A stretch of DNA of 64,000 nt from Myxococcales bacterium (GTDB lineage Bacteria > Myxococcota_A > Bradymonadia > UBA7976 > UBA1532), in assembly GCA_020633555.1 (NCBI GenBank), contig JACKDL010000005.1, positions 62,001 through 126,000 of the forward strand. The letters are read 5' to 3'. Position numbers and translations under genes: made by a program. The notes beneath the pieces are model-generated. The model saw only the letters and a program-made list of their open reading frames with translations. It had not been told where the DNA came from and made no database searches. This document shows, one piece after another, positions 44,371-53,464 of this stretch. Numbering within the stretch: position 1 is the first letter of the stretch; each line of letters opens with the position of its first letter.

Positions 44371-47064
44371 ATGTCGCTCGTCCTTCGCGTCTTCGCCGTC
44401 GTCGCGCTCCTCGCCTCCGCGGCCTGGGCCCAGACCACCCCCCGGGTGCTCGTCATCTTCGACACCTCGGGCTCGATGCTCTGGGACTACGAGGGCGGCA
44501 CCGACTGCCGGGGGGACGGCAGCAACGACTTCCCCCACACGAACCCGGCCTGCCAGCTCGGCAGCCGGATGTTCCACGCCAAGCAGGCGTTGTTCCGCAT
44601 CGTCCAGCAGACGGACGGCGTGGAGTTCGGGCTCATGCGCTACGGGCAGCTCGAGCCCGGCGACGCCGGCTTCGGCCAGCAGCAGCAGCAGGTGGGGGCC
44701 CAGTACCGCGACGGCGCGGGCAACCTGCTCGACATCAACTACGACGGCTCCACCAACGGCTGCGGGCCCGCGGATCTACTGGTGGATCCCAGCCCCGCCA
44801 GCGAGGCCGCGGTGCTGCGCTGGCTGGACAACCGCGAGAACTACCCGGCGGACAAGGAGCTGCGGGCCAACGGCTACACCCCGCTGACCTTCAGCATGCA
44901 GAGCGCCCGTGAGGCGCTGCTGCGCATCATCGCCGACGATCCCGAAGCGGACTGCCGGCCGTACTACGTGCTGCTGCTCACCGACGGCTACCAGCAGTGC
45001 CCGGGGGAGGACGCCAGCGACGCGGCCTACCGGGCGCGGGTGGCCCGCGAGCTGGAGGAGCTGGCCCGGGGGCTGCGCAACCTGCGGGTGCAGGGGGCGC
45101 GGGCCGAGGTGCGCACCTTCGTGGTGGGCTTCGGGCCGGGCACGGCCTTCGCCACCGAGTTGGATCAGATGGCCCGCGCGGGCGGCACGGCCGTGGACGC
45201 CAACGGCCGGCCCGATTTGCTCAACGGCACGGCCTACCAGGCCAACGATCCGGCGGGGCTGGTGGCGGCGCTGGGCCAGGCGGTGGGCAACGCTCGCCCC
45301 CGCGAGCTGTGCGACGGCGACGACAACGACTGCGACGGGCGGACCGACGAGGACTTCCCGCAGCTCGGGCGGCCCTGCTCGGTGGGCAGCGGCGAGTGCC
45401 GCACCGACGGGGTGATCCAGTGCGCGGCCGACGGCAGCGGCACGGTGTGCAGCGCCGATCCGGGCGACGCGGGCCTGGAGAACTGCAACGGCCTGGACGA
45501 CGACTGCGATGGGCAGGTGGACGAGGGCGTGCGCAACCGCTGCGGCGACTGCGGCCCCGAGCCCGGCGAGCTGTGCAACGGGCTGGACGACGACTGCGAC
45601 GGCGCCGTGGACGAGGGCACGCTGAACGCCTGCGGGAGCTGCGGCCGCCTGCCGGTGGAGGTGTGCAACCAGCGCGACGACGACTGCGACGGGCGGGTGG
45701 ATGAGGGCACGCAGAACGCCTGCGGCGGCTGCGGCCAGGCCCCGGTGGAGGTGTGCAACGCCAACAACGAGTGCCTGGACGACGACTGCGACAACCGCAT
45801 CGACGAGGGGCTGAACTGCCCCCGCTGCAACTGCCAGCCCCGGGCCGAGCAGTGCAACGGCATGGACGACGACTGCGACAACACCATCGACGAGGGCGTG
45901 CTGAACCGCTGCGGCCGCTGCGGCCCCGAGCCGCAGGAGATCTGCAACGGGCTGGACGACGACTGCGACGGCAACCTGGACGAGGCCTTCCCCGAGGCCG
46001 GCCAGCGCTGCGGCGAGGCCGTGGGCGTGTGCACCCAGGGCAACTTCCGCTGCGTCAGCGGCGAGCTGGTGTGCGGCGGCGGCAACGCCCCCAGCCAGGA
46101 GGTCTGCGACGACCTGGACAACGACTGCGACGGCACGGTGGACGAGGGCGCGGCGAACGCCTGCGGCTGGTGCGGCCTGCCCCGGCTGGAGGTCTGCGAC
46201 AACATCGACAACGACTGCGACGGCAACACCGATCGCGGTGGCGATCTGTGCCGGCAGCCCGCCGAGTGCGTGAACGGCGAGTGCGCGCCCCCCTGCGAGG
46301 TGGGGGAGTGCTTCGGCGGGCGGGTGTGCGTGGCGGGGGTGTGCCTGACCCCGTGCCGCAACACCGAGTGCCCCGACGGCTGGGTCTGCCAGGACGGCAC
46401 CTGCAACGACCCCTGCGTGGGCATCCCCTGCGACGAGGGCACCTACTGCTCGCTGGGGCGGTGCATCGACAGCGACTGCCACGATCCGGCCAACCCCTGC
46501 GCCGCCGGCGAAATCTGCGCCAACGGCCGCTGCGCGCGGGACGCCTGCGCCGACGCCGGGTGCGCCCCCGGTCAGGGCTGCGTGGACGGCCGCTGCTTCG
46601 ACGCCTGCGAGGGGGTGCGCTGCACCGACGGCACCCTCTGCTACAACGGCGAGTGCGTGGCCGATCCCTGTAGCCGGGTGAGCTGCCCGTTCCCCACCAC
46701 CTGCATCGAGGGCCGCTGCGTCGAGGACGCCTGCTTCGAGGTGGACTGCGACGTGGGGCACGTGTGCGTGGCGGGCCAGTGCATCGAGGATCCGTGCAAC
46801 CGCGTGACCTGCCCGGGCGGCGCCCTGTGCCACCGCGGCCGCTGCGCCGATCCGGGCGCGGGCGTGGGCTACAACGACGATCCGGCCGATCCGGGCAGCG
46901 CCCCCAGCGCGGGCGCCGACATGGGCCCCAAGGGCCAGAGCCAGGTGGCGGACGAGGGCTGCTACTGCGACGCGGGGGCCACCGGGCGGGGCCCGAGCGG
47001 CGGCCTCTGGCTGGCCCTGATCGGCCTGATCACGCTGGGTCGGCGGCGGCGGCGCTTGCCCTGA
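44371..47064 (+). CDS. Exported VWA protein with MopE-like metal-binding repeats and MYXO-CTERM-like tail
   Basis: The 897-residue protein has a signal peptide (SLVLRVFAVVALLASAAWA). A VWA domain (~25-310) follows, with MIDAS DTSGSM and LLLTDGYQQCPG. Residues ~313-623 hold nine repeats of the type CNGLDDDCDGQVDEG, the acidic putative metal-binding motif first noted in MopE-like surface proteins. Then come Cys-rich, EGF-like repeats (CVDGRCFDACEGVRC) to ~830. The end has a Cys pair, a hydrophobic helix (GLWLALIGLITLG) and RRRRR, a MYXO-CTERM-type signal. It is probably displayed on the cell surface, where VWA and DDDCDG parts would both bind divalent metals. Confidence 0.9.
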   Translation: MSLVLRVFAVVALLASAAWAQTTPRVLVIFDTSGSMLWDYEGGTDCRGDGSNDFPHTNPACQLGSRMFHAKQALFRIVQQTDGVEFGLMRYGQLEPGDAGFGQQQQQVGAQYRDGAGNLLDINYDGSTNGCGPADLLVDPSPASEAAVLRWLDNRENYPADKELRANGYTPLTFSMQSAREALLRIIADDPEADCRPYYVLLLTDGYQQCPGEDASDAAYRARVARELEELARGLRNLRVQGARAEVRTFVVGFGPGTAFATELDQMARAGGTAVDANGRPDLLNGTAYQANDPAGLVAALGQAVGNARPRELCDGDDNDCDGRTDEDFPQLGRPCSVGSGECRTDGVIQCAADGSGTVCSADPGDAGLENCNGLDDDCDGQVDEGVRNRCGDCGPEPGELCNGLDDDCDGAVDEGTLNACGSCGRLPVEVCNQRDDDCDGRVDEGTQNACGGCGQAPVEVCNANNECLDDDCDNRIDEGLNCPRCNCQPRAEQCNGMDDDCDNTIDEGVLNRCGRCGPEPQEICNGLDDDCDGNLDEAFPEAGQRCGEAVGVCTQGNFRCVSGELVCGGGNAPSQEVCDDLDNDCDGTVDEGAANACGWCGLPRLEVCDNIDNDCDGNTDRGGDLCRQPAECVNGECAPPCEVGECFGGRVCVAGVCLTPCRNTECPDGWVCQDGTCNDPCVGIPCDEGTYCSLGRCIDSDCHDPANPCAAGEICANGRCARDACADAGCAPGQGCVDGRCFDACEGVRCTDGTLCYNGECVADPCSRVSCPFPTTCIEGRCVEDACFEVDCDVGHVCVAGQCIEDPCNRVTCPGGALCHRGRCADPGAGVGYNDDPADPGSAPSAGADMGPKGQSQVADEGCYCDAGATGRGPSGGLWLALIGLITLGRRRRRLP

Positions 47065-47117
47065 GCGAGCGTTGGGGCCAAGATGCGCCGCTTTAGCGAC
47101 GCGCAGAGAGGCCCACC

Positions 47118-47492
47118 ATGGCCAACATCCCGAAGAACCCGGTGAGCCTGACCGGCGCCCAGAAGCGCTTCCTGCGCGGCCTGGGCCACAGCCTCCACCC
47201 GGTGGTGCAGGTGGGCCAGCACGGGGTCAGCCGGGGGGTCATCCTGGCCACCCGCGAGGCCCTGCGCCAGCACGAGCTGATCAAGATCTCGGTGGGCCGC
47301 GACGGGCCGGTGGACCGCAAGACGGCCCCCGGGCTGCTGGCCGACGGCTGCGGCGCTCACGTGGCGCAGGTCATCGGCCGCACCGCGCTGCTGTACCGCC
47401 GCCGCCACGACGATCCGGCCATCGCGCTGCCCGGGGTGTTCGAGGAGGGGCCGCGGCCCGGCCCCGACGACGGGGACGAAGGGGACGCCTGA
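47118..47492 (+). CDS. yhbY: YhbY-family RNA-binding protein
   Basis: A 124-residue CRS1/YhbY domain protein that binds pre-50S ribosomes in other bacteria. SLTGAQKRFLRGLGHSLHPVVQVGQHGVS and the ELIKISVG strand are diagnostic. The C-terminal ~25 residues are acidic and low-complexity. The stop overlaps the next start (TGATG), so it is coupled to the YciO/YrdC gene. Confidence 0.92.
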   Translation: MANIPKNPVSLTGAQKRFLRGLGHSLHPVVQVGQHGVSRGVILATREALRQHELIKISVGRDGPVDRKTAPGLLADGCGAHVAQVIGRTALLYRRRHDDPAIALPGVFEEGPRPGPDDGDEGDA

Positions 47493-48103
47493 TGATCCTG
47501 CAGATGGACAGCCAGCACCCCTCGCCCTATCGCATCGAGCGGGTGGTGACCTTCCTGAACGACGACGGGGTGATCGCCCTGCCGACGGACTGCTCGTATT
47601 CGCTGGCGTGCCTGCCCAACCGCAAGACGGCGGTGGACAAGCTCATCGCCCTGCGGCGGCTGGATCCCGACAAGCCCCTGGCGCTGATGTTCCGTGATCT
47701 GAAGCACGTGGCCGAGTACGCCCAGGTGGATGACAACGCCTTCCGGCTGCTGCGGCGGCTGGTGCCCGGGCCGTACGTCTTCATCCTCGAGGCCAACCGC
47801 AAGCTGCCGCGCTTCATCAGCGACAAGCGCAAGCACATCGGCTGCCGCGTGCCCGATCACGGGGTGCCGCAGGCCATCATCGACGCGGTGGACATGCCGC
47901 TCATCGTCACCAGCGCCATCGATCCCGACAGCGGCATGCAGCTCGTGGATCCCTGGTCGGTGGAGGGCGTGTTCGGCCACGGCATCTCGGCGGTGCTCGA
48001 CGGCGGCGACGTGCCCGGGCAGTTCAGCAGCATCATCGACCTCTGCGGCGAGGAGTACACCGTCGTCCGCGAGGGCCTGGGCGACGTGAGCATGTTCCGC
48101 TGA
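47492..48103 (+). CDS. YciO/YrdC/Sua5-family protein
   Basis: The 203-residue protein has the family opening ALPTDCSYSLAC and RRLDPDKPLALMFRDL, and the basic nucleotide-binding region DKRKHIGCRVPDHG. Sua5/YrdC proteins make threonylcarbamoyl-AMP for tRNA t6A; YciO forms a sister branch whose role is less certain. This one lacks the Sua5 C-terminal domain and fits YciO best. It overlaps yhbY upstream and the cupin gene downstream. Confidence 0.88.
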   Translation: MILQMDSQHPSPYRIERVVTFLNDDGVIALPTDCSYSLACLPNRKTAVDKLIALRRLDPDKPLALMFRDLKHVAEYAQVDDNAFRLLRRLVPGPYVFILEANRKLPRFISDKRKHIGCRVPDHGVPQAIIDAVDMPLIVTSAIDPDSGMQLVDPWSVEGVFGHGISAVLDGGDVPGQFSSIIDLCGEEYTVVREGLGDVSMFR

Positions 48104-48549
48104 GCGGGCTCGACCGTGACGGGGCGCAGGCGATCATCCACCGCCTGGGCCTGCAGCCCCACCCCGAGGGGGGCTGGTACCGTGAGACCTGGCGGGCCGA
48201 GGGCCCTGGGCGCGGCGCCGCCACCGCCATCCACTTCCTGCTGCAGGCCGGCGAGCGCAGCCACTGGCATCGGGTGCGCGACGCCAGCGAGGTGTGGCTG
48301 TGGCACGCCGGCGCGCCGTTGGCGTTGTCTCTGGCGCCCACCGCGGCGGGCCCGGTGACGGCGCACCGGCTGGGCCCCGACGTGCTGGCCGGCGAGGCAC
48401 CGCAGGTCGTGGTGGCCCCCGACGCCTGGCAGGCGGCCGAGAGCCTGGGCGCCTGGACGCTGGTGAGCTGCGTGGTTGCCCCCGCCTTCGAGTTCAGCGC
48501 TTTCGAGCTGGCCCCGCCCGGCTGGGCGCCCGGCCAACCGCGGGGCTGA
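48100..48549 (+). CDS. DUF985/cupin_5 protein, apparent CTG start
   Basis: The reading frame clearly encodes a DUF985 cupin: IIHRLGLQPHPEGGWYRETW, HFLLQAGERSHWHRV and ASEVWLWHAGAPL. The first ATG, GTG or TTG in frame is at 48274, which would remove the conserved N-terminus. A CTG at 48100 overlaps the previous stop as CTGA, exactly where ATGA coupling is seen at other joints here, and gives 149 residues. CTG is the most likely start; a base error at this position is the alternative. The His and Glu residues (HWH, E) suggest metal binding. The substrate is unknown. Confidence 0.78.
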   Translation: MSGLDRDGAQAIIHRLGLQPHPEGGWYRETWRAEGPGRGAATAIHFLLQAGERSHWHRVRDASEVWLWHAGAPLALSLAPTAAGPVTAHRLGPDVLAGEAPQVVVAPDAWQAAESLGAWTLVSCVVAPAFEFSAFELAPPGWAPGQPRG

Positions 48550-48609
48550 TCCCCCGGTTGCGGGCTCCGCCGCCGCCCTGCGCCTTGCAGGGCAGAGGAC
48601 GGAGGACCC

Positions 48610-49200
48610 ATGCACCACTCGAACTTCTTTGCGCTGACCCTGCTGGCCACGTTCCTGGGGGCGCCCGCCGCCCTGGCCTTTGGCAACTACGGCAAGCACT
48701 GCGGCACCGGCCGCGAGGAGGGCCAGCCCATCCCCGCCGATGAGGCCAAGGACCGGCTCGACGCCGCCTGCAAGTACCACGACGCCTGCACCCTGTGCGG
48801 GGAGTACATGCGGGGAACCAGCGAGAAGGCCAACGTGAAGCTGCGCCAGCCCAAGCTGAAGGTGAAGGGCGGCAAGCTGAAGCTGAAGTGGGATCGCAAA
48901 GACAAGGCCGAGACGGTGGTGAAGCCGGCGAAGCCCTGCCAGGCCACCCTGCGGGAGCGCCTGAAGCGCCTGGAGCAGCGGTACTGCACGCCGACCAACA
49001 AGCGCTTCAACATGAAGAAGTGCACGGTGGCCTTGACGGGGCTGGCCTACGCCGAGGACGTGGACGGCTTCGACCCCGATCCGCGCACCCAGCGCTGCAT
49101 CGACGTGCTGGCCGCGGCCCAGCCCTCGGGGGAGTGGAAGGCCAAGGGGACGCTGGTGTGTGAGGGCGACGCCTGCCGCGTGGTGGACCGGGCGCCCTGA
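48610..49200 (+). CDS. Secreted phospholipase A2-like protein
   Basis: After a signal peptide (cleaved near LAFG), the mature N-terminus shows YGKHCGTG (27-34), like the PLA2 calcium loop, then LDAACKYHDAC (50-60) with the His-Asp pair at 57-58. This matches the CCxxHD active-site helix of phospholipase A2. Several cysteines later in the chain could form the usual disulfides. A basic Lys-rich insert (~77-105) is unusual. If active, it would hydrolyse the sn-2 ester of phospholipids outside the cell or in the periplasm. GGAGG precedes the ATG. Confidence 0.8.
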   Translation: MHHSNFFALTLLATFLGAPAALAFGNYGKHCGTGREEGQPIPADEAKDRLDAACKYHDACTLCGEYMRGTSEKANVKLRQPKLKVKGGKLKLKWDRKDKAETVVKPAKPCQATLRERLKRLEQRYCTPTNKRFNMKKCTVALTGLAYAEDVDGFDPDPRTQRCIDVLAAAQPSGEWKAKGTLVCEGDACRVVDRAP

Positions 49201-49244
49201 CGGCGGCCCTTGCCGGGCCGGCGCCCGCGGGCCACTCTGCCCCC

Positions 49245-51938
49245 ATGGCGATGGCATGCGAACACTGTGGCCGCCGCTACCCCACGGGCGGGGTGGTGTG
49301 CCGGCACGATGGGCAGCTCCTGGTGCCCGACCCCCGGGTCGGCCAGACCGTGGCGGATCACCGGATCGTGGGGCTGCTGCGGCCCCACCCGGTGGGCGCC
49401 GTGTACCGGGTCGAGGGGCCCGACGGCGTGGGCCGGGCGCTGGTGTGGTACGACCGCAGCGTAGCCCCCGACGAGGTCGAGGCCGACTTCGTCGAGGCGC
49501 TGCAGGCGCTGGCGAAGCTGCGGCGCAACCGGCACCTGCCCACGGTGCTGGCCGCGGGCAAGGTGGGCGAGGATCCCTACGTCATCTACGCGCCGGTGGA
49601 GGCACCCAGCCTGGGGAGCGCTCGGCGCTGGTCGCCCGGGCGGGTCGCGGCCCTGGGCTCGGCGCTGGCTCGGGCGCTGGCGGACGCGGCGGCCGCGGGG
49701 GTGCACCACGGCGCGCTGCGGCCGAGCTGCATCTACCTGCTCGAGGGCGATCGGCCCCGGGTCGAGGACTTCCTGGTGCGCCAGCTCGGCGAGGTGGAGG
49801 ACGACGACCACCCGCCCTGGGCCTACGCGGCCCCGGAGGACGATCCGGGCCACCCGAGCGAGGCCGGCGACGTGTATGCGCTGGGGGTGATGCTCTACAC
49901 CCTGGCGGCGGGCGAGAACCCCTTCCGCGCGCTGTTCGACCCGGCGGCCAGCCGGGAGCGGCACAAGACCCGGGTGGCCCCCGCGCTGGCGGCGCGGCTG
50001 GGGGCCCCGGCGGCCGCGCTGAGCCACTGGGTCGAGCGGATGCTGGCCAAGGCGCCGGGCGACCGGCCCACCCTGAGCGAGGTGGCCACGGGCCTGATGA
50101 TGGGGTTGGCGCCCGAGCTGGCGCCGATGACCAGCCCGCTGCTGCCCGAGCCCGAGCCCGAGTGGGTGGAGGCGCCGGAGCCGGAGCCTGAGCCCGTGCC
50201 AGAACCGGAGGCCGAAGCCGAGCCCGAGCCCGAGCCCGACATTGCGCCGGAGCCCGAAGCCGAGCCAGCGCCCGCCCCCGAACCTGCCCCCCACCCGGCG
50301 CCGCCGGCGCCGGCCATGCTGGTGCCCACCCCCGAGGTGGCGGCGGCGCCCGCCTCCGGGCCGACCGAGGCCGCCGATCCCGGCGGCGCCCGAGCCGTGC
50401 GCATTCTGTTGCTGGCCGGGGTCCTGGTGGCCTTGGTGGTCGCCGGCTTGACCGTGGCCGGCTACCTGCTGTTTGCGGGCGATGACTCGCCCCCTCTGGA
50501 TGAACACAAGGCCGCCGAGCCCGACGCGCCGGTGACGGCCGAGGGGCCCGTAACGGCGGCGCCGGACGGGGGCCTGCGCCCGGCGCCCGGCGCGCCCGCG
50601 GTGCTGCCCGGCGAGAGCCTGGCGGCGGCCATCGCCGCCACCGCGCCTGGCGGGACGGTGCGGCTGGCGCCCGGTGTCCACCCCGCGCGGCTGAGCCTGA
50701 GCCGGTCGGTGGTGCTGGCGGCGGCCGATCCCGAGCAGCCGGCCCGCATCGAGGGCGAGGGGACCGTGCTGGCGGTGGGAGGCGGGACCGTGACCCTGCG
50801 CGGGGTGCAGCTGCACCAGACCGGCGGCGAGGGCGACGCGGTGCATGTGCGGGCCGGGCACCTGGTGGCCGAGGCCGCGCAGATCCAGGCGGCGGTGGGC
50901 AACGGGATCCGGGTGGACGGCGCCGCGCGGCTCACGGTGCGGGGCGGGCGGATCGGGCCCACGAAGAAGAGCGCCGTCTACGCCCTGGGCGAGGCCCGGG
51001 TCGAGGTGGAGCGGCTGCGCACCGAGGCCACCGAGCACGCGGCCTTCGAGGTCGCGGGCGACGCGCGGGTGAGCCTGCGGGCGCTGACGCTCATGGGCGG
51101 CGAGGGCGCCGGGGTCTTCGCCAGCGACCGGGCCCATGTGGTGCTCGAGGACAGCGAACTGACGGGCTTTCGCCTGGCGGCGGTGGAGATCGCCGAGGAG
51201 GCCACCGCCGAGATCACGCGCAACCGCCTGCACCACGGGCGCGCCAGCGGCGGTTTCGTGCGCGGGGCGTCGCCCGAGGTGCGCTTCGTGGCCAACACCA
51301 TCACCCACAACAAGCTGGCGGGGGTGGAGCTGAAGCAGGACGCCCGGGCGCAGCTCGTGGGCAACACCCTCACCGACGGGCTGGGCAGCGGGATCTACGT
51401 CCACTCGGGTGCGGCGCCCGTTCTCAGCCACAACACGCTGAGCCGCAACGCGCTGGCGGGCCTGGAGCTGAAGGGCAGCGGGCGGGCCGTGGTGAGCGGC
51501 AACCACTTCGAGGGCAACGGCGGCAGCGGCATCTACGCCCACGCACAGGCCCGGGCGGTGGCCGTGGGCAACACGGTCACGAAGCACAGCAAGGCCGGGG
51601 TGAAGGCCGGCGCGGGCACCCGGCTGGAGCTCATCGACAACGTGGTCGAGGCCAACGGCGAGGCCGGCATCTTCCTGTTCGAGGGGGCGCAGGGCCTGCT
51701 GCTGGGCAACCTGATCCGGCGCAATGCCTTCGCGGGGCTCGAGGTGCGCGAGCGGGCCGATCCCGAGGTGCGCGGCAACGTCATCGAGGCCAACAAGGGC
51801 TCGGGCATCTACGTGCACCACGCCGGGCGGGGGCGGTACGTGGGCAACCGGCTGGTGGAGAACGGCGGGACGCCCTTCCGCCAGGTGGACGCCCAGGTGA
51901 TCCAGGACGAGAACAACGGGCCGACGGTCCAGCCATGA
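49245..51938 (+). CDS. Transmembrane pseudokinase fused to a right-handed beta-helix
   Basis: The 897-residue protein has an N-terminal Cys module (C5, C8, C19), then a protein-kinase-like fold (~35-290). It lacks key catalytic residues: the HRD motif reads HHGALRPS (from residue 154), without the catalytic Asp, and DFG is EDF. The late features DVYALGVMLYTLAAGENPF and DRPTLSEV are kept. A Pro/Glu linker (~300-380) and one membrane helix (385-410) follow. Residues ~455 to the end are stacked beta-helix repeats (NTITHNKLAGVELK, NHFEGNGGSGIYAH), as in periplasmic carbohydrate-binding proteins. It probably senses envelope or sugar ligands outside and signals through a non-catalytic kinase fold inside. 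Confidence 0.85.
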   Translation: MAMACEHCGRRYPTGGVVCRHDGQLLVPDPRVGQTVADHRIVGLLRPHPVGAVYRVEGPDGVGRALVWYDRSVAPDEVEADFVEALQALAKLRRNRHLPTVLAAGKVGEDPYVIYAPVEAPSLGSARRWSPGRVAALGSALARALADAAAAGVHHGALRPSCIYLLEGDRPRVEDFLVRQLGEVEDDDHPPWAYAAPEDDPGHPSEAGDVYALGVMLYTLAAGENPFRALFDPAASRERHKTRVAPALAARLGAPAAALSHWVERMLAKAPGDRPTLSEVATGLMMGLAPELAPMTSPLLPEPEPEWVEAPEPEPEPVPEPEAEAEPEPEPDIAPEPEAEPAPAPEPAPHPAPPAPAMLVPTPEVAAAPASGPTEAADPGGARAVRILLLAGVLVALVVAGLTVAGYLLFAGDDSPPLDEHKAAEPDAPVTAEGPVTAAPDGGLRPAPGAPAVLPGESLAAAIAATAPGGTVRLAPGVHPARLSLSRSVVLAAADPEQPARIEGEGTVLAVGGGTVTLRGVQLHQTGGEGDAVHVRAGHLVAEAAQIQAAVGNGIRVDGAARLTVRGGRIGPTKKSAVYALGEARVEVERLRTEATEHAAFEVAGDARVSLRALTLMGGEGAGVFASDRAHVVLEDSELTGFRLAAVEIAEEATAEITRNRLHHGRASGGFVRGASPEVRFVANTITHNKLAGVELKQDARAQLVGNTLTDGLGSGIYVHSGAAPVLSHNTLSRNALAGLELKGSGRAVVSGNHFEGNGGSGIYAHAQARAVAVGNTVTKHSKAGVKAGAGTRLELIDNVVEANGEAGIFLFEGAQGLLLGNLIRRNAFAGLEVRERADPEVRGNVIEANKGSGIYVHHAGRGRYVGNRLVENGGTPFRQVDAQVIQDENNGPTVQP

Positions 51939-51970
51939 TCCCGGCGCGCGGCCGCGGTATCCTGCCCGGC

Positions 51971-53389
51971 ATGCGTGCACTCAACCTGTCGTTCGCCCTG
52001 CTGGGCCTCGTGCTCACCGCCTGCGCCGGCGCCGATCCCGTGGCCGAGTGCGACGGTGGGCCCTGCGGCGCCGAGCCGCCCTGCACCGAGGGCGAGCGGC
52101 GCTGCCTGGACAACCAGCCGCAGACTTGCATCGCCGACGGGGTGTGGGGCTCGCCCCGGCCCTGCGATGGTACCTGCCGCAACGGCTCCTGTGAGGTGGC
52201 CTGCGATCCCACGAGCTGCCTGGTGGGCGAGACCCGCTGCGCCCTGGCCGACTACCAGACCTGCGAACAGGGGGCCGACGGCTGCGGGACCTGGGGCCCG
52301 GCCACCGTGTGTCCCGAGGGGCAGACCTGTAGCGACGGCGCCTGCCAGGGCGACTGCGGGCTGGCTTGTCAGCCCGGCGACACCCGCTGCGCCTCCTTCG
52401 AGGCCGTCGCCCGCTGCGTGGCGGGCGCCCCCTGCGCGGCTTTCGGCCAGCCCGAGCCCTGCCCGGCGGGCACGGCCTGCTCCGACGGGGCCTGCCGCCC
52501 GCCCGAGGACTGTGTGGACGCCTGCCCGGCCGACGGCCGCGTGGTGTGCCTGGACGCCACCCGGGCCCAGACCTGCCAGGTGGGCCCCACGGGCTGCCGG
52601 GAGTGGAGCGCGCCGGTGCCCTGCGAGCCCGGCGAGGCCTGCGTGGCCGGCACCGGCTGCACCCAGGCCTGCCAGGACGAGTGCGGCGAAGGGGAGATCC
52701 GCTGTCAGCAGGGCGGGGTGCAGCAGTGCGGCCGCGGCCCGGCGGGCTGCCTGGCCTGGGGCGCCATCGTGGCCTGCGGGGGCACGCAGACCTGCGAGGA
52801 CGGCCGCTGCGTCGAGGCCTGCCCCGAGGCCTGCCCTGTCGGTGCGCGGCGGTGCAGCCCCGATCGCCAGATCTGCGAGGCCCAGGGGGGCTGCCCCCAG
52901 TGGGTGGCCGATCCCTGCCCGGGCGGCGCCGCCTGTGTGGGGGCGGGGCAGTGCGGCGACTGTGCGCCGGGCGACACCGAGTCCGAGGCGTGCGGCAACT
53001 GCGGGAGCCGCACCCGCACCTGCGACGCCAGCGGGCGCTGGGGCGCCTGGGGCAACTGTGGCGGCCAGGGCGAGTGCCGGGTGGACGAGGTGGGCGCCTG
53101 CGGCAACTGCGGCCGGCGCACCTGCAACAGCCGCTGTCAGTGGGGCGCCTGCGAGGGGCAGGGGGCCTGCGCCCCGGGGAGCACGGGCAACTGCGGGCAG
53201 TGCGGCATGCGGAGCTGCAACGCCCAGTGCGAGTGGGGGGCCTGCAACAACGGCGACGGCACCACCTGGCGGCGCTGCAACGACTGCGGCTGGCAGTTCT
53301 GCTGCCCCAACGGCAACTGGTGCAACTGCGACGCCCACTTCGCCTGCGGGGGCAACCAGTCCTGCGTGGGCGCAGGCATCTGCCAGTAG
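51971..53389 (+). CDS. Cys-rich lipoprotein with repeated small domains
   Basis: The 472-residue product has a lipobox (LLGLVLTAC) and then about eight Cys-rich repeats of ~40-50 residues (CEPGEACVAGTGC, CPAGTACSDGAC, CGNCGSRTRTCDASG). It ends in a Trp/Cys cluster (CGWQFCCPNGNWCNC). Many disulfides are likely, so it acts outside the cytoplasm. ATG 51971 starts directly at the signal peptide. An alternative ATG at 51935 overlaps the previous stop (ATGA) and would add 12 residues. Function unknown. Confidence 0.78.
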   Translation: MRALNLSFALLGLVLTACAGADPVAECDGGPCGAEPPCTEGERRCLDNQPQTCIADGVWGSPRPCDGTCRNGSCEVACDPTSCLVGETRCALADYQTCEQGADGCGTWGPATVCPEGQTCSDGACQGDCGLACQPGDTRCASFEAVARCVAGAPCAAFGQPEPCPAGTACSDGACRPPEDCVDACPADGRVVCLDATRAQTCQVGPTGCREWSAPVPCEPGEACVAGTGCTQACQDECGEGEIRCQQGGVQQCGRGPAGCLAWGAIVACGGTQTCEDGRCVEACPEACPVGARRCSPDRQICEAQGGCPQWVADPCPGGAACVGAGQCGDCAPGDTESEACGNCGSRTRTCDASGRWGAWGNCGGQGECRVDEVGACGNCGRRTCNSRCQWGACEGQGACAPGSTGNCGQCGMRSCNAQCEWGACNNGDGTTWRRCNDCGWQFCCPNGNWCNCDAHFACGGNQSCVGAGICQ

Positions 53390-53402
53390 CGCCGCGCGCG
53401 AA

Positions 53403-53432
53403 TTTACCCCCGGGGGTCGCCGTTGCTAGCCT
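53403..53432 (+). promoter_or_regulatory. Candidate promoter of the EF-hand-like gene
   Basis: TTTACC and TAGCCT lie 18 nt apart, 33 nt upstream of the ATG at 53465. GGAGG is positioned just before the start. Confidence 0.35.
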
Positions 53433-53464
53433 CCGGCCGAGCACTCGCCGCGGAGGTTCCCCCC

